From NCBI RefSeq assembly GCF_900129025.1, contig NZ_FQUM01000012.1, positions 27,065 to 91,064 on the forward strand: a DNA stretch of 64,000 bases. Direction: 5' to 3'. Numbering within the stretch: position 1 is the first letter of the stretch; each line of letters begins with the position of its first letter. This stretch comes from Mariniphaga anaerophila. GTDB taxonomy: Bacteria > Bacteroidota > Bacteroidia > Bacteroidales > Prolixibacteraceae. Below the pieces are notes generated by a model. The model searched no databases and was not told where the DNA came from. It worked only from the letters and a program-made list of their open reading frames with translations. Of this stretch, positions 8,380 to 17,900 are shown piece by piece. The position numbers and the translations under genes were made by a program.

Positions 8380-9843
8380 ATGAAGACCTCTGTGTTGTTC
8401 GTTTGCTTTTTTTCAATCGCCCTGCTTTATTCCTGTCAGAATAAGAAAGAAAGAGGCGGCCCCTATTTCGGTAATGGTTTTCACAATGGGTGCGCCGATC
8501 ATCATTCCGTGGTTATCTGGACACGCCTGACCCAAAATCCCGAAGGAAATGTCGCCGGTCAAAAGTTTTTAGTTCCAGACCCCGACGAACACCGGGAACT
8601 AAATCGCGAAGCCGATTCCGCAAAAATATGGAAGGCTCAGATTCCCGAAGGTTTTAATTTAGACGAAATGGATGGCGCTTGTCCGGGGGCTCAGGGAGAA
8701 GTGCGGCTGACTTGTTATCCGTTAACCAATTCGGAGAAGAAGTTGGTAAAAGACTGGACTCCTGTCGATCCTTTAAAAAATTTTACCCTGCAATGGAAAC
8801 TGGAAGATTTATCGCCGGGAACTAAATATGTGGTGGAAATTGAAGCCCGTGCACATAAAAATTCAACTGTGTCTGATCGTATTCAGGGAGCATTTCGTAC
8901 CCCTCCGGCAGCAGAAACCGAAGAAGACGTTGGTTTTTGTGTGGTCACCTGCCACGATTACTGGAGGCGCGACACTACTGGCGGGCACAAGATTTATGAT
9001 GCAATGCTAAAGCTTTTTCCTGATTTTTATGTGCACACCGGCGACATTGAATACTACGACAAGCCGGAACCGTACGCGTTAACAGAGGAGTTAATGCGCT
9101 TTAAATGGGACCGTGTGTTTGCTTTGCCGTTGCAACGTGAATTCTGGGGGCAGGTTACCAGCTATTTCATGAAAGACGATCACGATGTGCTTACAGACGA
9201 CGCTTTTCCGGGAATGACGTACGGAACGGTTAGTTGGGAACGTGGCCTTGAGATTTTTGATGAACAGAATCCGGTTTGCGGCAAACCCTATCAAACGGTT
9301 CGCTGGGGCAGGGATTTGCAAATCTGGTTAACCGAAGGTCGTGTTTTTCGAAGTGAAAATACCGATCCCGACGGGCCTGAAAAAACTATTTTTGGTAAGG
9401 AACAAAAAGAGTGGCTTTTCAGAACGCTGGAAGAATCTGATGCTACTTTTAAAGTGATAATCAATGCAAATCCTGTCCTTGGTCCCGATCGCGACAGCAA
9501 AAGTGATAATTATTCCAACTCCAATTTTAAATACGAAGGCGATGAAATACGAGAGTTTCTGAACAGTTTCGATAACGTGTTTTTGTGCAATGGCGATCGG
9601 CATTGGCAATATGTAACTCATTTTGAGGGAACCAATCTATGGGAGTTCAGTTGCGGCGCCGGTGCCGACATGCATGCCGGTGGCTGGAGGCAGGAAGATG
9701 TGAGGCCCGAACATCGCTTTTTGCGCGTAAAAGGAGGTTTTCTTTATGGGAAAGTAGCCCGCGAAAATGGAAAAACAACACTTGTTTTTCAGCATCGGGA
9801 TGTTAACGGGAATGTGGTGCACGAAGAAGTTTTTACCCGGTAA
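8380..9843 (+). CDS. PhoD-like metallophosphatase/phosphodiesterase, lipoprotein
   Basis: A 487-residue protein with a lipoprotein signal (LLYSC, Cys19). The PhoD pattern is visible: an N-terminal FGNGFHNGCADHHSVVIWTRL segment like the GVASGDP..SVVLWTRL start of PhoD enzymes, a fibronectin-like stretch, then VVTCHDYWRR, HTGDIEYYD, MKDDHDVLTDDA and FLCNGDRHWQYV as successive metal-site motifs. PhoD enzymes hydrolyse phosphate mono- or diesters at the cell surface. It sits between two sulfatase genes (gaps 8 and 27 nt), so it may remove a phosphate or phosphodiester substituent from the same sulfated glycan. That role is inference; phosphate scavenging is the simpler alternative. Confidence 0.87.
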   Translation: MKTSVLFVCFFSIALLYSCQNKKERGGPYFGNGFHNGCADHHSVVIWTRLTQNPEGNVAGQKFLVPDPDEHRELNREADSAKIWKAQIPEGFNLDEMDGACPGAQGEVRLTCYPLTNSEKKLVKDWTPVDPLKNFTLQWKLEDLSPGTKYVVEIEARAHKNSTVSDRIQGAFRTPPAAETEEDVGFCVVTCHDYWRRDTTGGHKIYDAMLKLFPDFYVHTGDIEYYDKPEPYALTEELMRFKWDRVFALPLQREFWGQVTSYFMKDDHDVLTDDAFPGMTYGTVSWERGLEIFDEQNPVCGKPYQTVRWGRDLQIWLTEGRVFRSENTDPDGPEKTIFGKEQKEWLFRTLEESDATFKVIINANPVLGPDRDSKSDNYSNSNFKYEGDEIREFLNSFDNVFLCNGDRHWQYVTHFEGTNLWEFSCGAGADMHAGGWRQEDVRPEHRFLRVKGGFLYGKVARENGKTTLVFQHRDVNGNVVHEEVFTR

Positions 9844-9870
9844 TTTTTTCAGTTTTAAATAATTCAACTT

Positions 9871-11484
9871 ATGAAGAATGCATTTTTTTTGATTGTTGCC
9901 ATTGTACTTTTTAGCCTACCCGGATGTAACTCAGATAGAAAAGCCGAGCCAACTCAGCGGCCAAATATTTTGTTTGCCATTAGCGACGACCAGTCGTTCG
10001 CACATACCAGTTTTGCAGGGGCAAAATTTGTAAATACACCGGCTTTCGATCGTGTTGCAAAAGAGGGCATTTATTTCACCAGTTGCATGGCCGGTTCTCC
10101 GGGGTGTGCGCCTTCGCGCAGCACAATTGTTACAGGGCGCTATCACTGGCAAAACGAACAGTCGGGGCAGCACGCTTCTTCGTGGATGAAAAAATACATT
10201 CCGTTTGTCGATTTACTCGATGCCAACGGTTATGTCACCGGAAGAACCGGCAAAGGAGTTTCTCCTTTTCGCTATGCGCAGGATAAAAATGATTCGCTGT
10301 GGCGTGCAACCGATGCTGCCGGTATTACACACAGCGACATGCGTTACAACGAAAATACTGATGGCGATGAGCGCCCGGCCAGGTTTATCAGTAACGTCAA
10401 CTATTTCGAGAATTTTAAATATTTTATGGAAAACGTGCGTGGCGACAAGCCGTTTTTCTTCTGGTATGGAGCACAGGAGCCCCACCGTGCGTACGAACAG
10501 GATGCATGGAAAAGGACGGATAAAAAGCTGGAGGACGTGAATGTGCCCGGGTTTTTCCCCGATGATTCGGTGGTGAGGGGTGACATGCTCGATTACGCTG
10601 TGGAGATTGAATGGTTTGACCTGCATTTGCAACGGATGTTGGAGTACCTGGAGAGCACAGGCGAACTGGAAAACACAATTGTAATGGTTACTTCCGACAA
10701 CGGAATGCCTTTTCCCCGCGTAAAAGCCAACTGTTACGAGTACGGCATTCACGTGCCCTTTGCAGTACGTTATCCCAAAGCATTTCCGGGTGGCCGGGTA
10801 GTGAATGATTTGCTGAGCTTTGCAGACCTGGCGCCAACCATTTTAGAAATTACCGAAACAGGAACTGACGGAATGTTGCCAATTTCAGGAAAAAGTGTGC
10901 TGAATATTTTAAAATCGAAACAGGAAGGCGTAGTTGATGCGTCGAAAAAGTATGTTTTTGCGGGGCGTGAACGGCATTCGTCTTCGCGTTATTTGAACTG
11001 GGGGTATCCGCAGCGTGCCATTCGCAGTCACGAATATTTGCTGATTTGGAACATGAAACCTGATCGCTGGCCGGCCGGAGCTCCTCAGCGCATAAAACCG
11101 GGAACGGAAAATGAGCTTCTTCCGATGTTTGGAATTGACGGCAACGGGATTCATCATTCTGAATGGGCTTTTACCGATATCGACGCCGCGCCAACAAAAT
11201 CCTTTATTATTGAAAACTGGCAGGATGGATATGTCCATCCCTGGTTTGAACTGGCCCATGCCAAACGCCCCGAATTTGAGCTTTTCAACATAAAGGATGA
11301 TCCGTACAATTTGCATAACCTGGCCGGAATGCCTGCGTTTGCACTGGTTGAGGAAGAGTTGAAACAGACATTGATTTCAGAATTGAAAAAGTCGGGAGAC
11401 CCGAGGGTTGTCGGTCCCGACAAAGAAGTGTTTGATTCGTATATTCGATACAGCCCGATGAGGGAGTTTCCCAAGCCCAGATAA
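9871..11484 (+). CDS. Family S1 sulfatase, N-sulfoglucosamine-sulfohydrolase-like, lipoprotein
   Basis: A 537-residue sulfatase with a lipoprotein signal (LPGC, Cys19). Metal ligands start at AISDDQSF (Asp39-Asp40). The catalytic motif is C-A-P-S-R at 79-83 inside GSPGCAPSRSTIVTGRYHW, and VTSDNGMPFPR supplies the later Asp-Asn. The DDQ instead of DDL/DDM and the PRVKANCYEYGIHVPFAVRYP segment recall heparan N-sulfatase-type members of S1, so an aminosugar N-sulfate or related substrate is possible (family-level inference). The second half contains a long SSRYLNWGYPQRAIRSHEYLLIWN insert region typical of that subgroup. It ends the sulfatase/phosphatase trio; no strong terminator follows. Confidence 0.92.
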   Translation: MKNAFFLIVAIVLFSLPGCNSDRKAEPTQRPNILFAISDDQSFAHTSFAGAKFVNTPAFDRVAKEGIYFTSCMAGSPGCAPSRSTIVTGRYHWQNEQSGQHASSWMKKYIPFVDLLDANGYVTGRTGKGVSPFRYAQDKNDSLWRATDAAGITHSDMRYNENTDGDERPARFISNVNYFENFKYFMENVRGDKPFFFWYGAQEPHRAYEQDAWKRTDKKLEDVNVPGFFPDDSVVRGDMLDYAVEIEWFDLHLQRMLEYLESTGELENTIVMVTSDNGMPFPRVKANCYEYGIHVPFAVRYPKAFPGGRVVNDLLSFADLAPTILEITETGTDGMLPISGKSVLNILKSKQEGVVDASKKYVFAGRERHSSSRYLNWGYPQRAIRSHEYLLIWNMKPDRWPAGAPQRIKPGTENELLPMFGIDGNGIHHSEWAFTDIDAAPTKSFIIENWQDGYVHPWFELAHAKRPEFELFNIKDDPYNLHNLAGMPAFALVEEELKQTLISELKKSGDPRVVGPDKEVFDSYIRYSPMREFPKPR

Positions 11485-11989
11485 AAGTGTTTGTGTGGAG
11501 ATAAATTATTTTTGATGGAGCTCTGGCTGCTGAACCGCTCAGATGCGTGGATTTTTCTGCCACTGGTCTTTTGCGGCGGTAACGGGAATAAAATGAAAAA
11601 TTATGCAGGTGTTTTTTTGTCGGTTCGTAAAATTATCTTGAACGGTTTCTTGTCTGTAGCAATCACATATTGAAATATTTACCAATACAAAATAAATTGC
11701 CGGAAAATGATATTCGGGTTCAAAATGATTGTTCGGCAAAGAAAATCTTAGTATTTTTTATGTGGATTTGGTGGAGGTGAATCAATTCTAACGAAGAAAA
11801 CAAAATATCTTCTTTCAATTAGTAAACAAAAAAGGGTTTAAATGGTATTTAAACACGAAATAGACTAATATCTGATTTATGAGAGTGCATTTGTTCAGGG
11901 ATTTTATTTTGAAATTTGAAGCAAGCTCCCATTCTGTTTTTCCCATCAGGAAGATTTCCCCATGTAAGTACTTTAAAAATATAAACGCA
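11485..11989. other. 505-nt intergenic region before the giant adhesin gene
   Basis: AT-rich and free of convincing coding frames; short frames here lack signal, domain or codon bias. The only clear element is the 19-bp palindrome at 11836-11854. The adhesin frame stays open for 37 codons before its ATG at 11990, but those residues are not signal-like. Confidence 0.6.
11836..11854. promoter_or_regulatory. Candidate operator (19-bp palindrome) upstream of the adhesin operon
   Basis: GTTTAAA-TGGTA-TTTAAAC, a perfect 7-bp dyad with a 5-bp spacer, lies 135 nt before the chosen adhesin start. The position suits binding of a regulator near the promoter. I did not find the same palindrome elsewhere in the window. 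Confidence 0.4.
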
Positions 11990-14900
11990 ATGAAACTATT
12001 GTTGGTAATCCTCGTGTTCTTTGCAACCACACTAATTTCTCTGGCAAATTCGTACCCCCGCAATTTTACTGAAAGTTTTGGAGGTGCGGCAGCAGTAACT
12101 CTTCAGATTAGTCCTTCAGAATCCAGCGTGTCGTCGGCCGGGGTAACGATAACTTATACATACACTGTTACCAATGAGGGAGATGAGGAATTGACAGGCA
12201 TCTCAGTAATCGACGACCAGTTGGGCGCAGTTACACTTGATGAGACTCAACTGGCTCCTGCCGGAACGACAAGCGGCACTGCCACCTACCAGATAACACA
12301 GGCGGATATGGACTCCGGAGCCGATATCGTAAATCAGGCCACAGTTACCACAACAGAAGGAGCGACATTTACAGATGATGTTACTGTTTCGATAAATCAA
12401 TTGCCGTCAGTAACGATTGATGTGACGCCCGATAAAACGAGTGTCAGTTCCTCCGGCGAAACGATTACTTACACGTACACTGTTACCAATACCGGAAATG
12501 TAACTTTAACGGGCATCTCAGTAACCGACGACCAGTTGGGCGCTGTTACGCTTGATGAGACCCAACTAGCACCTACCGGAACGACTAGTGGCACTGCCAC
12601 CTATCAGGTAACACAGGCAGATATGGACTCCGGAGCAGATATCGTAAATCAGGCCACAGTTACCACAACAGAAGGAGCAACATTTACAGATGATGTTACT
12701 GTTTCTATTAATCAATTGCCGTCAGTAACGATTGATGTGACGCCCGATAAAACGAGTGTCAGTTCCGCCGGCGAAACCATAACTTATACGTACACTGTTA
12801 CCAATACCGGAAATGTAACTTTAACAGGCATCTCAGTAATCGACGACCAGTTGGGTGCAGTTGCACTTGATGAGACCCAACTGGCTCCTGCCGGAACGAC
12901 CAGCGGCACTGCCACCTACCAGGTAACACAGGCGGATATGGACTCCGGAGCAGATATTGAAAATCAGGTGACAGTCACCACAACAGAAGGAGCAACATTT
13001 ACAGATGATGTTACTGTTTCTATAAATCAATTGCCGTCAGTAACGATTGATGTGACGCCCGATAAAACGAGTGTCAGTTCCTCCGGCGAAACGATTACTT
13101 ACACGTACACTGTTACCAATACCGGAAATGTAACTTTAACGGGCATCTCAGTAACCGACGACCAGTTGGGTGCAGTTGCACTTGATGAGACCCAACTGGC
13201 TCCTGCCGGAACGACCAGCGGCACTGCCACCTATCAGGTAACACAGGCAGATATAAATTCCGGCGCTGATATCGAAAATCAGGCGACAGTTACTACAACA
13301 GAAGGAGCGACATTTACAGATGATGTTACTGTTTCTATAAATCAATTGCCGTCAGTAACGATTGATGTGACGCCCGATAAAACGAGTGTCAGTTCCGCCG
13401 GCGAAACGATTACTTACACAATAGAAGTAGAAAATGTGGGAAATGTAGGTTTGACGAATGTTGTCGTAACCGATGTTTTTGCAGGAGGAGCCATACTTAT
13501 TAGCGGCGACACCAATTCCAACTCAGTTCTTGATGTGGGCGAGACGTGGATTTACAGTGCAGATTATGAAGTGACGCAGGGCGACATAGACGCAGGGACA
13601 GATTTGGTGAATGTAGCGTCAGTTGATACTGACCAGACCGACCCGGCTGAGGACAGTGCAACTACGGGCATCAGCCAGGGACCAGCCCTTTCGATTACCA
13701 AGGATACCGATAAAACGAGTGTCAGTTCCGCCGGCGAAACGATTACTTACACAATAGAAGTAGAAAATGTGGGAAATGTAGGTTTGACAAATGTTGTCGT
13801 AACCGACGTTTTTGCAGGAGGAGCCACACTTATTAGCGGCGACACCAATTCCAACTCAGTTCTTGATGTGGGCGAGACGTGGATTTACAATGCAGATTAT
13901 GAAGTGACGCAGGGCGACATAGACGCAGGGACAGATTTGGTGAATGTAGCGTCAGTTGATACTGACCAAACCGACCCGGCTGAGGATAGTGCAACTACGA
14001 GCATTAGCCAGGGACCAGCCCTTTCGATTACGAAGGATTCGGATAAAACGAGTGTCAGTTCCGCCGGCGAAACGATTACTTACACAATAGAAGTAGAAAA
14101 TGTGGGAAATGTAGGTTTGACAAATGTTGTCGTAACCGACGTTTTTGCAGGAGGAGCCACACTTATTAGCGGCGACACCAATTCCAACTCAGTTCTTGAT
14201 GTGGGCGAGACGTGGATTTACAATGCAGATTATGAAGTGACGCAGGGCGACATAGACGCAGGGACAGATTTGGTGAATGTAGCGTCAGTTGATACTGACC
14301 AGACCGACCCGGCTGAGAATAGTGCAACTACGAGCATTAGCCAGGGACCAGCCCTTACTATTACCAAGGATACCGATAAAACGAGTGTCAGTTCCGCCGG
14401 CGAAACGATTTCTTACACAATAGAAGTAGAAAATGTGGGAAATGTAGGTTTGACGAATGTTGTCGTAACCGATGTTTTTGCAGGAGGAGCCACACTTATT
14501 AGCGGCGACACCAATTCCAACTCAGTTCTTGATGTGGGCGAGACGTGGATTTACAGTGCAGATTATGAAGTGACGCAGGGCGACATCGACGCAGGGACAG
14601 ATTTGGTGAATGTTGCGTCAGTTGATACTGATCAGACCGACCCGGCTGGGGACAGTGCAACTACCGTGGTAAATCAGCAGCCCGAACTTTCTCTTTCTAA
14701 AACAGCTTCTGTTGCTACTTATAGTTCTGTGGGCGAGGCGATAAATTATACCATTGAGGTGGAAAATGCCGGAAATGTAACGCTGACCGGTGTTTCGGTA
14801 ACAGACCCGTTAACCGGACTGAACACAACAATAAGTAGTCTTGCTCCGGGAGCAAAGCAACCTTACAACACGGCCTACAACATCACTCAGGGAGATATAA

Positions 14901-17900
14901 ATTCGGGCAGCGTAGTTAATACCGCAAGTGTTTCGGGAACAGCTCCCGATAATTCTACAATAAATGCTTCTGCTACCGAAACCATCACGGCAAGCCAGCA
15001 AGCCGGACTGGTGGTTTCAAAGAGTGCCGCTCCTTCGACCTACAGTTCAGTGGGGGAGTTGATTACATATACTATTATTGTTAAGAATACAGGGAATCTG
15101 ACCATCTCCGGAATTACCGTAACAGATCCGTTAACCGGGCTGAATTCCTCAATTTCCAGTTTGGCGCCGGATGTAACACAGACCCAAACAACAACTTATC
15201 ATATTACCCAGGCCGATTTGAATTCCGGGAGTGTTACCAACATTGCCAGCGCTTCAGGAAAGGATCCATATAATGAAACGGTCACTGCGTCTGATAATGA
15301 AGTTGTCACTGCTATTCAGCTACCGGAATTGACTGTTACAGAAAGTGCAACTCCTGCAACTTTTAGCTCGATAGGGCAGCAGATAACTTATACCGTAGAA
15401 GTAGAAAATACAGGTAATGTAACCATTTCTGGTATTGCTGTAACTGATGCGTTAACGGGACTAAATACCACAATTGCCAGCCTTGTTCCGGGAGCAACGC
15501 AGAGTTTTACGGAAACTTACAATGTCACCGCTGCAGATTTGAATTCGGGGAGTTTGGCAAATACTGCCAACGCTTCGGGAACAGCTCCTGATAACGCAAC
15601 GGTGACGGCTTCTGATACTGAAACAATCACGGCAATTCAGCAACCCGGATTAGCAATAACAAAAGATGCAACGCCATCGGTTTATGATCAATCCGGGCAG
15701 GAGATAACTTATTCCATTCAGGTTACGAATACCGGAAATGTAACTCTTTCTGATGTTTCAGTAACCGATCCGCTAACGGGATTGAATACCACCATCCCTG
15801 CTTTTGCCGCAGGAGCAACGGAAACCTATACTGAAAAATATACGGTAACACAGCCGGATTTGAACACGGGCAGCGTGACCAACACCGCCAGTGCCTCCGG
15901 TAGTGCTCCCGACAATAGTACGGTAAACGCATCTGATTCTGAAACCGTGACCGCCGACCAGCAACCTGGCTTAACCATAACAAAGAATGCAGTGCCTTCA
16001 ACATTTAGCGTGGTGGGCCAGGAAATTACTTATACTATTGAAGTGGAAAATACAGGTAATGTTACTCTTTCTGGTATTTCAGTAACCGACCCGCTTACCG
16101 GATTGAATACAACAATAGTAAGTCTGGTGCCGGGCGCAAAACAAACCTACACTGAAAATTACACCATTACCCAGAACGACTTAAATTTAGGTAGTGTTGC
16201 CAACACTGCAAATGCATCGGGAACAAGTCCCGCCAGCGAAACCATAACCGGAACCGCTACCGAAACTATTTCGGCAAGCCAGGAACCGGGCCTGACGGTA
16301 GTGAAAAATGCAACGCCTTCGTCATACACTTCGTCGGGAGAGGAGATAATTTACACCATTGAGGTGACAAACTCTGGTAATGTCACGCTTTCGAATGTTT
16401 TGGTATCTGACCCGCTAACCGGATTGAATACAACAATCGCAAGTCTGGCGCCGGGTGCAAAACAAACCTACACGGAAAACTATTTTATTACGCAAAACGA
16501 TTTGAATTCCGGAAGTGTGGCAAATACTGCAAGTGCGTCGGGAAAAAGTCCGGATGACGAAACCATAACCGGAAGTGCGACAAGAACTATTTCGGCAAGT
16601 CAGGAACCCGGGCTGACTGTTTCTAAATCGGCTTCTCCGCAAACATACAGTACGGTTGGTCAGCAGATAGATTATACGATTGAGGTTGAAAATTCTGGAA
16701 ATGTGTCGATTTCAAACATATCAGTCGTTGACGCTTTAACCGGGTTGAGCACCACAATTGCCAGTCTGGCGCCGGGAGCAAAGCAAACCTACACCGAAAA
16801 CTACTCCATTACGCAAAATGATTTGAATACAGGAAGTGTTGCAAATACGGCCACCGCTTCGGGAAAAAGCCCGGACAACGAAACGATATCCGATAGCGCT
16901 ACCGAAACCATTTCGGGAAGCCAGAATCCCGCGTTAACAGTTTCCAAAGCCGCCGCTCCAACTACATACAACGCAGTTGGCCAGCAAATAACCTACACAA
17001 TCGGCGTTGAAAATACGGGCAATGTAACTGTCTCAAATATTTCAGTAACCGATCCGCTTACCGGGTTAAGTACTACGATTGCGAGTCTGTCGCCCGGCGC
17101 CAAACAAACTTATTCCGAAAATTATAATATTACGCAGGCCGACCTGAATTTGGGGAGTGTGAGCAATACGGCCAGTGCCGCCGGTTTTAGTCCTCAGAGT
17201 GGTGATGTTAGTGCCTCCGATGAGTTAACAATATTGGCGGTTCAGCAGCCGGCACTGCAGGTTACAAAAGATGCTTCGTTGGAAAGTTACAGTTCTCCGG
17301 GCGAAAGTGTCGTTTATGATATTCCCGTGAAAAATATTGGAAATGTAACCGTTACCGATATATTACTGACCGATCCGCTGGTGGAGTTGAGTACACAGAT
17401 TTCCACTCTTGCGCCGGGCGAATCAAAAACCTTTACCGAGGCATATTCTGTTTCTCAGCTTGATTTGGACAACGGAAACCTGACAAATACCGCAACGGCT
17501 TCGGGATTGTCGCCTGGTGCAGAGGCAGTCGATGCAGATGGTGAAAAGACGATTCCTGCCGTTCAGAATCCGGCGCTGGCTGTCGTTAAAAAAGCCACTC
17601 CTGCAACTTTTGCCAATATTAATTCTGAAATTTCGTATACTATTGAAGTTGAAAATGCAGGAAACGTAACGCTTTCCGAAATCGCGATAAATGATGCGCT
17701 AATTAGTCTTACAGAATCAATGGGAACTTTAGTGCCGGGACAAAAAGCCACGTACACAAAAAGCTATTTTGTGAAATCTGCCGATTATGCTGCCGGAAGT
17801 GTAACAAACACGGTAACGGTTTCGGCGAAAGCACCGGACGGTTCTTCGCAGAATGCTTCCGACACCAAAATTGTTTACGCACTTGGGCCTCCCACGGCCG

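Noticed and set aside
10213..10752. A 179-codon minus-strand frame inside the second sulfatase
   Set aside because: Antisense to conserved sulfatase coding, no domain, no upstream signal.
12203..13345. Three similar 65-codon minus-strand frames at 315/630-bp spacing
   Set aside because: They are reverse-strand shadows of the type A adhesin repeats and only reflect the DNA repetition.
12098..14707. Regularly spaced repeats that might suggest a CRISPR array
   Set aside because: Periods of 315 and 333 bp in one continuous reading frame, with no short direct repeat/spacer structure and no cas genes.
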